Assembly (NCBI GenBank): GCA_019155185.1
Contig: CM032800.1
Span: 14,950,501 to 15,014,500, forward strand
Length of the DNA: 64,000 nt
Origin: Beaufortia kweichowensis
Lineage: Eukaryota; Chordata; Actinopteri; Cypriniformes; Gastromyzontidae
Direction: 5' to 3'
Positions 1-14,592 of this stretch are shown here, piece after piece. The position numbers and the translations under genes were made by a program. Each line of letters opens with the position of its first letter. The first letter of the stretch is position 1. A model generated the notes under the pieces. That model did no database searches. It was not told the origin of the DNA and saw only the letters and a list, made by a program, of their open reading frames with translations.

Positions 1-1204
1 TATTATAATAAAAAAATTTTTTTTAATCATATTGTTCTAAAATGGACTTTATATCAGTCTACTGTACATCGCCAGAGGAAGTTGTTATTCCTCAGATGTT
101 GCTTTTTAATAGCTCAGTTGTGTTTCATTCAAGTAATACCTTAGTTTTCTACTAAAACTGTTATAAAAATAGAAATCAAGACAATTATAAGGTATAAGAG
201 TATAAGGGAGGTGAAGTATAATGAATGTAAAATGTGAAATGATTGAGTTCCTATTGATATATTTAATACTATTGACTTTTGATTGCAGACAGGACAAATC
301 TGAGTTCAGTTTGTGACATTTTGAGATCTCTTCTGATTTTTTTCTCAGCAGAAATATCCGAGATGCAGATGAGATGAATGTTTTCATTTATTCTCCATTT
401 AATGCTGTTGATGAAAAATAATGAATATATCAAAGAGATCTCTGATAGATAGAGATGTACTCAGAGCTTCTGGAAACCATAACAAATTCCTTGAGTGTTT
501 GCTCTGATTCTTACAACTTTTTCTGGAGTGGTTGAAAAGCGAAAACGACTGCAAGCTTTACTCAGTCCAAACAGTCATCTAAAAGGAAACCCTTTAAAAA
601 GGTCAAGCTATTAACAGTCATGTCAAAGAACATTCACCACCAGAAATTGCTTATTCACCGCACCGTATTTCAACATTTTTCAGGGGCGGCCAAAATGATA
701 GATACAGTATGATAAAATCAGATCAGATATACAAGTCATAAATAAGTTAGAGGATAAAAAGGTTGCTAATACAGGCACTGACAGCGAGAGCTTTCGTGTG
801 AGTTAGAAACGCATCACCGCTGCCAGAAAGAGCGACTTATCAAGGTGTGAATCTGCAGCGAGGAGACACGCTCTTCAGACGGGTCCTCCTCATCAGCAGG
901 ATCCTGTCACACACCACACGCTGCCTGGAGAGCCTCTTTCCTTCCTTATCTCCTAATTAAAATAACAAAACTCCCATCGCCATCAGCGCAGATCAAAACT
1001 GTCACCTGCAACAGCAGGAGGGCGCAGGTCACCTCTGCTCGCTCACTGCACTGCTGAAGTTTCATGAAGAACTCATTACTTACAGAAGAAAAGAAGCCAC
1101 AGCTCTTCAACATGCAGGCTGTATTAAAACACCTCCTGTACTGCGGTTAAAAATATCAAAGCAGATCATTAAAATACTTGGACAATGACAAGAAATTAAC
1201 ATAG

Positions 1205-1412
1205 AGATTGTGACGCACATAACATATATTTATTTATCTATATTTTCAACTCATGCACTGTTTTTTTCTGATGTCAGGACTCTATCATCAGGGCTTCAGT
1301 AAAATATAAACAGATGGTTCTATATATTGGTAATAAATACATTCTGTGAGAATTAAAATTTCAAGTTTTGCCTGAAAATGTCACATCCATATTGCAGGAA
1401 TTGCCTGACTGC
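1205..1412 (+). repeat. Dispersed repeat family A, copy 1 (3' part)
   Basis: Shares TTTTTTTCTGATGTCAGGAC, then AACAGATGGTT, ATTGGTAATAAATACATTC and CTGAAAATGTCACATCCAT with the copies at 17.3, 44.7 and 57 kb, all in the same orientation. Only the 3' half is recognisable. Confidence 0.65.
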
Positions 1413-3944
1413 TTTTTGTTATAGTTTTCAAACAACCTTTGCAGGCATGTGTGGTCAGCCCCGGTTCTAAGCTGAAATGTTACAAAGTTTTTTATCTTGG
1501 TTTGGAAACATTTGCAAATGATTTTTACCCCTCAACGCAAGATGGTTGCAGGGTCAAAAAGTCAAACTTCTGGAACTTTCACATATCAGCGAGATGGAGG
1601 TTTCCTGTCCGTGGCATTATGAGATCACGCTCCAAAATTCACTGGTGGCTCAAGGGCCGCGGCGTGAAGGGTGCACGCGCAGGAGTCGAGGTTTCGCCTG
1701 TGAGCTGTCTCCTGCAAAAAGCCCTTTGTGTTGCGGCCAATGCAGTGGCAATGAAGGCTATTGTCTCTTTCCTCCTGCAGCTCACCTGATAAAAGAATAA
1801 AGAACTCTGACATATTCCAAAAACAATGAAGGAATTAAGGACGCACAATACGCCAGCTGCTTCATTAAAACAATCAAAACCCGGTATCCTGTACACACAC
1901 CAGATAACTTAAAAAAGGCTCTTTTCACACAATCTCCCACTATAGAATCCACCAGCGCTGGCTCGTCCTCATACCTCAAACTCCCTCTAATTTGCACTAA
2001 TGATGCTTTTAAACACTTACTTAAAGATGTTCTTATAAAGGAATTACAGCAGGGGTGCCGCATTACGAAATTACATGTGTAGCGCTTTTCTAATCAAACA
2101 TACCGGTAAGGGCCACAGTGTCCCTTTAAAACCCTTGAACTCTCAAAGGCACGGGACACAGAAAACATTTACATTTCCTGGATTTAAGCACTTTGAATGA
2201 TAACTTTAAAAGATTGTTGAAAAAAGGACAACACTGTAAAAAGCAAACCTCTCTCGCTGTCTCTTTATGGTAAACGCTAAACAGAAGGGCTTGGGTAATG
2301 AACTGGCCTGAGGACAGCTACTCAAATGTTTGCATGTATAAACAACGCAAGATGTTAATAGTTTGCTGTAAAATGCATTGTTAAACATATCCGTGTTTGT
2401 TTTTCCCATCTGTCCAGACGGACGGCTGTAGGAAAGGCTGTTACATCAAAAATCCAAATCTGACAGTCCCCAGAAATGAATCCAAGGCACAGAAAGGCAA
2501 ATCCTGTGTATATTCCATATATGTAACAAGTGTATTTGATGTGTAAATTGTATGTCGTTTTTACAGAAACGTTCTTTTACGATCAGGCCTTCAGTATTTA
2601 ATTATTTATCCAGGTACATACAAAGCATTTTACAACGGAAAAATAAACGAGAGACATCCAACCACCAATTTTCCAAAACTGCTTATCACCTGCAGGACAG
2701 GAAGACACAGGCATGCAATATTAGAATTAAAGAATAAAAATGAGTTAAAAATTGTATATGTTCTTGGTCTTACTCTTCACAATTTATCTCCACAAGTTAT
2801 TCCAGAAAATGTAAAAGAAACATTTTATCAACCCATTCAACCACCTGACCTGATTCTGCTCCAATCAGTTTCAACCCCGCCTGTTTCACTACAAAGTATT
2901 TACATGCCAAATTACTTACGTAAAATTGTAATTCTGTCACGCTGTGACCTCGCTCACCCAACGAAACAGATCTTACATGTTATATTAAGTCCTTAATGTA
3001 AAAATACATAAATCACTTCAAGTCCGAACCTCACTGGAAAAGACTCCGATATATAGTATTCTGTGTCGTGTATGACCATAAGAGGGCACTCTTCCCATAC
3101 TTTAATCCACATCCTAAAGGTCTGTCCTATCACAACACCACTGCTCATCCCAAAACCACATGAGAGGAACCACAGAGACATAATAAACAGCTACTCGTCG
3201 CCCCTTTCTCAAAACCCAGAAAAGACCATTTAGTCATTTTGTAAGCATTTCAAGCATTTCATTGTTTTGCGGTGATTGTTTTACACAATTTACCGCAGAA
3301 TAAATAGCCCAGATCATTACAGACATTTCACACATGCTTATATCAAGATGGCAAATATTCCTACTCAAATACTGATACGTTTCAAAACCCGAAACCGAAG
3401 ATGTTTCCCCAACGATTAAAAACTGATTTTTGACAAATCTCTTTAAAAGCGCTTGTTCATATGCAAATTTCAGCATTGCACTGTCGAAAGCTTTCATTTA
3501 CTGTGTTTACAGGAACAGCTGTGATGAGAATTAAAACACATCCGTTCGTCATTTTAAAGCCAAATCTAAACTTTGTTTACACATCACACAAATGTTAAAA
3601 AAGCATTTATATTAGATGTCGGATGAAAAGCGTCCTGCAGAGAAAAATAAATATCTCTTGCTTGAAACTGAGCATATTTTTAGTATGGTTTAATTAAAAA
3701 ACTAAATTAGATTCAGTTTCAATACACTTTTTGAACACAGACTCGAGAATAAAAGAGAACCGTATAAACAGAATGTTGAGAAAAAGTGTCCTGAAGTGTC
3801 TTTGGTATCTCTTTTAACGCCTCCCTCTGTGTCATATAATGTAACGCCTCTATAGTTACAGAGAGCAAACACTCTCCTCGAGACCCACACACACACTTTG
3901 TCATTACAGACAGCAGGTTATTTTTCTGTTCTCTGCATTGGTTG

Positions 3945-4275
3945 CGGCTAGCCGACATGTGTTTACTGCGGCCCCCGCTGGTGGGGACGCACTCGTGCCA
4001 CTCGTCTTGACCATCAGCGTTAATGGGACGTCACGCCTCCGTGGCGACGGATTGCGCGACAGACCCCCAGCTGTGATCGGTGGCCCGCGTCCCCTTCCCA
4101 GCATGCCCCACGCTGGGGAGCAGGTGAACGGCCAGGCTCCAGCGGGACCACTCACGTCCAAGATGGCTTCGTCCCCCGTGCCACATGGGCGCGTGGACGC
4201 TCGCCCTCATGCAAATGAACGTCTCCTCTTCTTTGGAAAGCGTCTGGCGGCGGCGTTTTTCGTGGGAGATTGAGC
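3945..4275. promoter_or_regulatory. CpG-rich block, candidate regulatory element or promoter
   Basis: About 330 bp with GC near 60% and around thirty CpG, unlike the AT-rich surroundings. It contains a CRE-like GACGTCAC (about 4028), CCAAGATGGC (about 4159), which fits the YY1 core, and the octamer ATGCAAAT (about 4209). No TATA box or supported transcript start is visible and no coding frame looks real. It could be an intronic enhancer, an alternative or antisense promoter, or simply GC-rich sequence. Confidence 0.35.
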
Positions 4276-7200
4276 CAGATTGATGCACCTGTCAACCATT
4301 TTGGAAGATGACGGATAGCTGCGACATGTACAAATCGCAGGAGGAGAGCTGACGAAGATGTCCGCTCAGTTAAGTGTCGCTATCGGCGCGGTTTTTGGAA
4401 AAGGAAGACAATGATCGCCGTGATAACCGCAAATGAAATGCAATCAGTCACAGAGTGAAATAATAGCTGAGAAGCAAATCAGAATGTTTTGCCTCTGTAG
4501 ATGCAGTGAAACACATTCACACCTCAAAACACAACCAGGCACGACAGTCATGAAACACGTTTGCACCATAACCCCTCCGTATTTCCACACATTGCGTAAA
4601 GCGTGTGCTAATTACGTCCTTCGTCGCTTCGAGCAACCGAAATAAACAGTCAGAGGCTAAAGGATCTAATTGCGTTTGTCGGCTGGTGCTTCGGGAGGGA
4701 ACACTGCTGCCCCAGCACAGTGCCATGCTGTCGTTCTGGCACGGCCCGTCCACTGCCCCAGGTACTGCCATACGGCCATCTGGAGCTGACATCTGTCTCT
4801 CTATTGATCATGAGGGTTTAGCACTTGATCAAACAGACTGCGACAGGAAATTGCTCTTTTCCCCAAAGTAAAGGTGGGCGGCAGGCTCAGGGGTAATAGA
4901 GTGGAACAGATTCGCCACAGCACACACCAGCCCTGGCACCCACGGCACGCGTGGAACGGGCACCGGTGGAAGCGCCGTGCCAGGGTGTGCCCACTTCAGC
5001 TGCTGTGTGTCCGAGTTCGTGTCATTCGAGACATGATAGAGTTCTTGTTTTCTGCTCCACATTCATCCCAGAAGACATTTAATGGAAAACATTGTGATGT
5101 CTACAAAGCACTATTGAAACCGTGTCTGTTCTACGGTTTCATTTTGCAGCATGTTGTAAAAAATGACACGTTTTTTGAGCCCAAATATATCATTTCGAGA
5201 GCTAATGCACCAGATGGAGAACACTTGCCTATTTCAGACACACAGATTTTGTACTTTATAAAATTGCTGAGTACAAGAACATTTTAATGAGCACTAAACA
5301 TCTGCTAAACTTCTCATGCTAGACCAGCAAAATACTTCTACAAAGAGCATTTCATAATATACACACCAAGTGAATCTTTGTAATTGGATACTGTACGATA
5401 CACTGATTATTATGCTTCTATTTTTATAAAAAAATGTTTTTTAGCAGTGGCTCCAAAGTGTTTAAAACACAATTAAAATGCATGAATGTCATTGCTTTAG
5501 ATAAAAAAATATCAAGTCAAGGGGCATATATGTTAATAAAAGCACAAACACGCTTTTCAGAGCTAAAGATTTCACAACAATTAGTTAGTTAGGCTTTTAA
5601 AGGTACAGACAGGTATTCAAACAGTTAACTGTCTATAGTTAATGTGATGAACTATCCCTGTGCTTTCTCTGATAGATCTGTGTGATCTCAACAGGAAATG
5701 ACTTCAAATTACAATTACAATTCGACATGAAAAAACAGTCCCGCCTTTGGGCTGAGACATACGTCAGGCAAAGAAGATATATTGTTTGAAGGAGGTAAAG
5801 TTTATCGTTTTTGCTTGAAGATTTTAAAGACACGTAAATAAAAAAATATGTGCACAATATTCCATTAACAATAATTTTTTTTGTTTTAAAACTAGCTGCA
5901 ATATGTAACTTTTGCCTCTCTGTAGCCATCTCTGTTTGAAACATAAAATCGCGGGATACGAAACATCTTATGGGTTGAAAATATGTCCAACTGATATTTC
6001 CTGTAAAATTGTAACAAAGAGTTCAGCTTCTTTAAAAATCATTATTACAAGATAAACACTGTAGGACAATGAGACGATAATAAACATATTTGCTAACCAA
6101 ATCAAGTTACGAATTGCAGTTTAAGTTAGTCTATAATCATTTGACAGCGATGCGACCTGGTTTGAAGTTTTGTTATCTGTGCTTTATTTATTTTGTTATC
6201 TATTTGTGGCTTTACACAAAAGGTAATCAATGACAATTTCAACACTTGTTAAATTACATTTAAACCTCTTTGTGCATGTGCTGAGGTGGCATTTTGGGCA
6301 GCCAATATTAAGAATCAGACAGTTTGTGCGTGTCATTCTGTTAATGTTAACTTCACGTGTCACCCCTCCTCTTCCTGCCCCTTATTTCTCCTGCGACCGC
6401 TCACCATCTCGCATTTCCATTCAATCTCAGGGCACCAAAGCCAGATACAGAAGGTGCTTTTACTTTTGCAGGGAGAAAGAGAGAGTCCTGTAGCCCAAGG
6501 AAGAACAAGTTGAAAGTAGGAAGGAGGAGAAAAAATATGACCAGGGGACGTGATAAAAAATTATCAGCGAGTGTGTTTTCCTGTTTGGTTTTAATCTACA
6601 TTTAATTAAATTCTTATCTGCTGTGTGCTTATGGCTGCATTTGAATGGCACGACTGCATTCATTATGAATGGTAAAATTGAACTTGGCGCATTGTGTGTG
6701 GCCCAATAAAGCAACAAGACTCACTGCGGCACGTACAGGAAAAAATCAAGTCAAATTAAGACGGGTCTTTAAATTACCACTGTATCAAAACAAGGAGCGC
6801 CGGCGTGCTCCATAATGAAATCCTGACAGATGCAGTGCAAACAGTTACTGTGTTTAATATACATCATACTTGAGCAGCCCCGTGCATGAGTCAGACCAAT
6901 CCTGAGGGCTCAGATTAACTCGTTTAGAGTTTTTAAATCAGGAGGTCAAATAAAACACATTTGTCGCCAACAGATTTTAGAAAGATTTCTGTAGGATCAA
7001 GTCATAAACAGGATGTCATTAACATCTCAACTAATACTCAGACAGTAATGTACGTGAATGGGCCTGAAATTCATTTATGAAAATTAGGGAACTGCCCTCA
7101 CAGAGACGATTACTGTACTAAACTCAATATATAATGTTTTTACAGTACGTATTGTTTTAAAATTAATCTACAATAGAAATAGTGCTTTTCACTTTTTTTT

Positions 7201-10039
7201 TAGCAAACAAGCCATATTTGAGATTATACAATATGATTTTTGCAAAAACAAGTTTTTTACCATCTTTATGCATCGGTCCAAGTTCAGAAATATGCTGTAA
7301 TGTGTTTTTTTTACATGCAGCTCACTGTGCACGCACACTAAACTCCTCCAGAGAGAATGAAAGAGGAAGATAGCATTAATTCATTCTGGCTGATTCTGAA
7401 ATTACAGTCTGACAAAAAGACAAAGCTTATTTATTTGATTTATTAATGTTTGTGGGTGAATTTACTAACTCCTGCCTACATCTTATAGTGATTACATTTT
7501 GCAAGAATTTCCATCATGATGAGAAGGAATGATTAAAATTGTGAGTAATGCACGTACTGTAAACCAACTTAACTACTGTAAAAACATCCAGCCTCGTGTC
7601 CCAAACCAAGTCTAAATATGATTTTTTTCAATAAAGTCTGCAGACAAAAGTAAAACAATGTGTACTCCAAAAGAAGACCAAATTATCTGAGCTATGCTAC
7701 CCACACAGGAACAAAAATACACAATTGTTTACACACCAACAGTATTTTTGTTACAGAATTTTAAAAGAAACATCAAAGTTGAACCTTAATTGGAAAATAT
7801 TTGATAAACTCAATGATATCACCTAAACAACAACAAAAACATTTTCCTCCTGGTTAATATGTGGGCAATAACCACAGACCCAAAGTACATTTAAAGAGAT
7901 ACACACCTCAGAGCAGAAATAAAGGGGATGTACATGAACTGCATCAAAAAAGCCACAGTGACACACAATGATGTTTGTGATGAAAAGCAGGATTTGCATG
8001 ATTTCCAATCGGCAGAAGGCAATTCATCAGAGGAATGAAAGTCACAACTGAGACTACAGTCAGACCTGCCAAAATCCCCGAATTCAGATCAGCCCTTGAG
8101 TGTGTGTGTGTGAGAGAGAGAGATGAATGGCTGTGTTGCGTTACAGAAGGATCGCAGCAGATAATCGCGTCTTACTCTAGCGGTGCTGGACCTGCTCTCA
8201 GATCTGCTTTTAAAAATAATGTCGAGGGAGTAAAACGTCTTCAAAAGCCCCCGCGCGCAGGTTATCTTGGGCATTCTGTGTTCGCCGTTTAAATCGTAAC
8301 GGGACACGAGCAGGTGCGGAGAGCAAATACATCTGGAGTGGAAAGGAACTGGAGTGGAAATGTTGTTGCAGAGGAGGGAAAGATTAGCTGTCGCACGGGC
8401 CTATGGAGATGAAAGTCTCTTCTGAAGGCTTTTATTTCCTCCCTTTAAAAGCGAGAAAGGAGAAAAATATGAAATGTTGCAGTACATCCTGCACAACTCA
8501 ATTTTGTGCTGGTCATTACGTCACTTTTACCGTCATACCTCCGTCTCAATGGACTGCACACATGCTGTACTGTACCTCAAAGGCCATAAAGTCCCACTGA
8601 AATGCCTTAGAACGTGCAGCATTATTTAATGTGCTGACGTCCTTAAAGTCCTTTCCACTTAACCAATAGCGTTTTTTGGAATGCTGAAGTAACTTCATAC
8701 ACACCTGAATCATTCCCTATGCCCTATATAGTGCACAACATGTCATTTATATATAAAGTATGCAATGTATGACAAAGTAAATGTGGCCATGCAGATTGGA
8801 CAGTAAATTTGACAAGCTAAAGTGTAAAATGATGTCATCACAATTTTACATTTTATTTGGGTGCACATGAGAAATACTGTTTTTACTGTATATAATCTTT
8901 AATGTTTATCATTTTGTCAGTGTTTTGGAGCATACCAGTTTATAGACATAATTAAATATCTAAAAGAATATAAATGAAAAATAAATATATTTATACTAAT
9001 AGAAAAAAACTAATTTTGATTTAATAGGCACTGAAAGGAAAACCACTGCAGATGTAAAATTACAGGGAAAAAGTGATTTTATTTCTTATATTTATTAAAT
9101 TTCTTATTTTCCCAAAAAGTTTTTTTTGCTATAGAAGTCCAGTGTATTTTTTGATTGAATGATTTCTTTAAATTGACATAAACAATCTAATTAAATACTA
9201 TGATTCCTTACATTTACTAATGTACACACAGTTTCAGAGTAATCTTCCCCTCTCTGGTCCACACAGCCATTAACTTCAGACACGCGACAGTAATCTGACC
9301 ACAATCCAGCTAAACTATATTTATGCTGCCATTTAAATATGACAAGGGTCAAATCCATAAATCTCTCCGGCTCTTTAATGACAGCGGATTGTAGATTGCT
9401 CCTCTGTTTATCTTTTAAATGAACAAGCACACACAACATGGCAGTTTGTGGTGCTGGCGTTTGATATGCTGTCTGAATGATTCATTTGGCTCACGGTTTC
9501 AATTGTCTCTGTAATTGACCGCCGGCAGAGGCACGTGACACCTTCACCTGTTCGTTATCTGTGCGCTGGCCCCGTTTTGAACAGCGGGTCTGTGAACTTC
9601 TCACGGCTGAAAATTAACCCAACTTCTAATTAACATCATAAAGCGTTTCTTTAGCGACAGCGTGACACCTGCAACCTTCATTTGCACATGCTAAAACAAT
9701 ACCAAATGTCTAGTGTTTTTATTTTGTGGCTAATGTATGCATTCGGTAATGAGTTTGTGATATTGATACCTAGTTAGTTGGAGCTGTGCATGTTAAAAAC
9801 AAGGCAAGATAAAAACAAGGACGGCGTTTATGTTTTAGTTCACCACAAAACGCTTCTTAAATCTTAGCTACGGTCAGGTATGAGATTTATCTTATAATTG
9901 ACATCTATAACGTAAGCAAAGCAACAGAGAACCTAAAGTGAGTTTTTCCTCATGCACGTGGCTTATAAAACTGCCAAATCCAGCTTTCAGAATGCATTTG
10001 GTTTTACAAATTTTAATTTAAATGGGGATATTTACGTTC

Positions 10040-10460
10040 AGCCACTGGTCCGGGTAACACACTGCTGTCATTCTCCGAGTCTCTCTCCGGCTGGCTGAGC
10101 TAAGCAGGTTTAGAACGTCACTCTCCAATGAGACGAGCTGAAGACTTTGGCAGGAACGTCGCCGCAGTCCAGTCAGATCAGTCCCGGGCCGGCCGCGATG
10201 CACGTGAGGTGGGTTTATTGATCAGTTCCACCAACTACAGCGCATCGGTGCATCAAGCCTAAATCTGGGCCCATCGCTGGAGTCAGAGCGCCCCCACACC
10301 TCATTAACGGCCCTTTGACGGGCCACGGCGCTAATGCGGCCTTAATCTGCTCCAAATCACTCTAAATGTCAAGTCTGGGCTGGGGACTTGTGCCTCAACA
10401 CACCAAGCGCTTGGACGACACGCCTGCCCTGGAACATCTCAGAAAATGTCCAATGCAACT
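10040..10460. promoter_or_regulatory. Candidate conserved non-coding block
   Basis: Repeat-free, GC- and CpG-rich relative to its surroundings (CCCGGGCCGGCCGCGATGCA near 10180), with homeodomain-type words CATTAACGG and CTTAATCTGC. Regulatory function is an inference from composition alone. Confidence 0.25.
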
Positions 10461-11958
10461 TTTAACTTTTGGTTTCATTGCAGCATCGACGTTTACTTTT
10501 AAAACCCATCCAAGACGGCTCTCTCAGCTTTCTCTCTCCCTGTCTTTCTTAATGAGAAACAACATATCCAGCTGAAGGAGAGAGAGAGAGCGAGAGACGG
10601 GGTCTGTTTATTAATAATCGAGTTGTGGAATGTTATCAGCCCGCACACAATCCCACCAATAGTTTGCCCTGATGGTAGCTGGGTTCCTCATTAGCTGAAC
10701 ATATTTAATCCACAAGTTTCTTATCAAATGTCACACCTGCATCTCCAAATGGCATTTCCACATTCAGTGGCATGTGTTTGGGAGATGGCGCTCCAAGGTG
10801 CTTTACGGAGATTAAGCTGAGGAGAGAGTACGGGCTTATTTTATCATTTAGCGAGTCTGGAATGAATCCAAGAGTTTTTGTCTTGTTGTTGTAATTAGAA
10901 AGCCTTTTAAGTGATAACGGTTGCACAGGAATATGAATATGGAGCGATCGGCCCTGTTCTTTTCTCTTATTTCCACCCTCCTCCTTCGTATTTTCTTCTT
11001 TTTCTTTTTCAATTGTTGAATGCAGAGTTTTTGTTGTACGCTGTAGCAAGGATTAACTCCAGCTTCTGAAGTTTAATGAAATGATGGGCTTGAAAGAAAG
11101 CAAACACCCCATTGGGGCACTCGCTCGCTTTTGGCTCTTTGCCGCTCCCGAACACCATTTCTCCATAAAATCAAAGGACAACCGTGACCGCAACGCTTTC
11201 GCCGTGGCCTCATGCTAATACAATAAGTCTCTCCTGTGCTGATGAATTAGGACGCTTCAAGACGTCACTTCACCAGATGTCTTGTTCGCACAGAAGACAC
11301 CACACTCGCATACTAAGACTTTATATGATAGTCAGTGCTGGGGTATCACGCTATAAAATCACATGTCTTTGGTTTTAAATTTACACTGTCAAATATCATT
11401 TTCAGATGAGTGACACACATTAAAGGTTTTGAAAAAGTTTCTGTGACACTAGTGCTTAAATTGAAAAATCAACCTATAAATGACGTACAATGAAGTATGC
11501 ATCATGCATCACATTTTCAATGTTGTTTATTTGGGGTGTTTTTTTCGCATTTTCCCTACAAAACTGCAGTTTACCAAAGACAGTCTGGTTTAAACCGCCA
11601 TGTTCTCTACGTCACAATCATGTAACCAATCACATGACACACTTGAGCAGGTGGATCAGGTAGTCCGAGCCAGTGTAATTCAGTGGAGGTGGAGACTATT
11701 TTGCATATTTGGAGGTGGAGACTAATGTGAGTCACTTTTTCGTTTAATGCATGAAAATCTTTACAACAAAAAAACATTTAAATATGTCATTTTGATGATG
11801 AAAGAGGACCCTTAAGAGATAAAATGATCAACTACAGAGGCATTTGTATGTAAATGTTACAAGAGAACTAAAAGTGAAAACAGATGAGTAATAGTAGAGA
11901 ATACGAAAAAATAACATTATGATAAATGATACATACACTTATGTATAATAATACCAAC

Positions 11959-11963
<5 letters not shown>

Positions 11964-12023
<60 letters not shown>
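11964..12023 (+). repeat. (AT)n microsatellite, about 60 bp
   Basis: Uninterrupted TA dinucleotides, followed by further A/T-rich sequence up to the long GA tract. Confidence 0.98.
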
Positions 12024-12027
<4 letters not shown>

Positions 12028-12155
12028 CAGTATATATTAATAATGTATATAATGTAATAATGTAATATATAATAATGTAGAGCATAATTATTAATGATAA
12101 CAATAACAATATTATAATGATTAATATTGAGTAATAATTACTCATTACTCATTAT

Positions 12156-12331
<176 letters not shown>

Positions 12332-13082
12332 CCCTGGTGTGCATCCAGTAAAGCTGCTCACCATCAGCCCAGAGATAAGTGCAAAACTGAGAGGTATTGA
12401 TCCAGTAATAGCAACTGATGCTTTGACTCCCGACACCCTAACCCCGCAGACATAATGTCATAGCCTCTTATCCCAGCCTCTTAACACTGCCTCCCTATCT
12501 CCACTCTCCTGTCAGACCCCCGTAATACGCTTCTCAAAGCTCTCTCTAAATCACCCAAATCATCACACCTTCACACATTATTTATTTTCCATCTCTAACA
12601 GAGAGAGAGAGAGAGCACGGTGTGGAGACAGAGAGAGAAACAGCACAAAGTGATTTACAGTTCAAGTGAAAAAAGGTTACGTCTGTTTTTTCTTTATTTA
12701 TCCCCAAAGACCTACAACATCTGTCAAGGCGAGTCTTCTCTCGGCTCGTGTCATTGTGTGGAGCTCCATGCCGCAATTATAGAGGAACTGAAAGTTGATT
12801 GTGTGAAACTACGCCGCATGACAAATACAGCGACGGGGGTGGAGGGGGGCACAGGCGCGTCCTCGATGGCGCACCAGCTTAGACGCTCTCATTAACGCAG
12901 AGCCCGCCACTGTGACGACACTCTAATACAGTTGGATAGGTGTGAATAATACCTAATGCCACCTAATTACTCCAGCGCTAATATGCGGCGTGCTTCGGCT
13001 CTGCGTTAACGCCCGTATCTGGAGAACAATCGAAGGGCTTTGAGTCACCCAAGGGTGAGCGTGATAATTAACTGAGTTTCTT

Positions 13083-13912
13083 TCGTTTTTATAAGAAAGG
13101 GAGAAACAATTGCTCTGGATAAACAAACCAAATATCTTTGCATAGTAGTTGAGATTTACGTGAATACCAAATGCTGTCATTTACCTTTTAGCTTCACGTC
13201 GTTTTTCACGTTTCAACGTTTCACGTTTATAACGTTGACGTTATATTCAAATGTTTTCACTTTGACGCAGTGTAAATGACGTAAACCCTTTTGCACCAGG
13301 TTTTACGTCATGATGTCATTATTGCATCTGCCATTATTGATATTTACATCAATTTGCAATACTTTTTAAAATAAATAACATAAATTTGAAGCTTTTCTCC
13401 TACATAAAGTTATTACATGACATCTGTAAATATAAAGTTTAAATATAAAGACTTTACAAATTATGCTTCTTGCACACAAGAAGGTAATAAAAAAGCAATT
13501 GCTTGAGATAAAACAAAGCAAATATCTTGGCAAATATATCTAATGCTGTCGTTTATGATTCTAAATTTCTTACTTACATTCAACACAACACGTCACAACA
13601 TCACTACTTCTTGTGTGAATATTTAGCACATAATGACTTATATTTCACACAAACCTACTCTATCATCCGACTTCAAAATAATATAGAAAGAGAGTCTCTT
13701 TCTCCTTTTTTGCTACAAGAAAGAAAAGGAGAAACAATTACTTGAGATAAACACACCAAGTATCTTCGCATTGTGTTGAGATTTACCTGAATACTAAAAG
13801 CTGTTGTTTACCTTTCAGCTTTGCATTTTTTTTCTCGAGGAACTGTGAAAGGGTAGATAGTGCCGTCGCTGAAGGATATTGCCAAACGTTGACATTATAT
13901 GCAAATGTTGTT
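13083..13912 (+). repeat. Diverged tandem duplication, unit about 625 bp with a third partial copy
   Basis: 13090-13260 and 13713-13912 are alike: AAGAAAGGGAGAAACAATTG vs AAGAAAAGGAGAAACAATTA, GAGATTTACGTGAATACCAA vs GAGATTTACCTGAATACTAA, and AACGTTGACGTTATATTCAA vs AACGTTGACATTATATGCAA. A third, partial copy at 13478-13552 has GCAATTGCTTGAGATAAAAC and AAATATCTTGGCA. Function unknown. Confidence 0.75.
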
Positions 13913-14369
13913 TATGATCCAGCAGGCAATACAGATTCTGTCTTGGTCGAGGCTGCGCAGCCTACGGCAACTTCCCAGAGCCACGCCGCTGAATCAGGCC
14001 TCTAATGAGATCTCAAGGGCCACAGATAGGGCGACACTTTGTACCGCAGCAATGGAGAGGTACAGCAGCATCTCGCAGGCCTCCATATGTTGCCCAGGAG
14101 GCTGAGAACCTAACCCAGTGTTTCAGACACAACAACTAATCCTCTGTCTCATTCTCTTCTTCTGTGCTATAGAACATCAAGAATGGTGCCAGTCTAGCGC
14201 GACTTCATTCATGTACCTTCGGGCACTTTTTCGTCATCCTGTCTGCTTGTGAATGTCGAAAGATGAATAGCAATATATAATTATCATTTTTAGTTGTTTA
14301 GAATGTTGAATGTTAAGTTAGAAACAGCATACAAGAACGTACCCACATGCACACTTGTTATGTATTTGA

Positions 14370-14592
14370 ACAAGCACGAAAACAATTATTAGTCAATATT
14401 TCATTATGTTTTATGATATATGTACCTTATTGCTTTTATAAAATGCTTACCACACAATACAAATATTATAGCTTAGAATATATATCAATGCAACTTTCAT
14501 TAAGATCTCATAGCTGTGCTTTATCATGAATAAAACACAGCTACTGACCAATCAGAGTCAAGCACTAAAGCTAACCGTTTTATAAAATGACT
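14370..14592 (-). repeat. Dispersed repeat family C, uninterrupted copy
   Basis: The reverse complement reads CTCTGATTGGTCAGTAG, then TGTGTTTTATTCATGATAAA, GCACAGCTATGAG, TTTGTATTGTGTGGTAAGC and GCAATAAGGT, matching 51090-51531 with the SINE removed. Confidence 0.65.

Noticed and set aside
1439..1896. Overlapping open frames on both strands near 1.5-1.9 kb
   Set aside because: Mutually overlapping, no homology recognised, no exon-like splice signals matching FOG2.
4874..5287. 137-codon open frame on the plus strand
   Set aside because: No domain recognised, composition changes abruptly mid-frame, no flanking splice sites of note.
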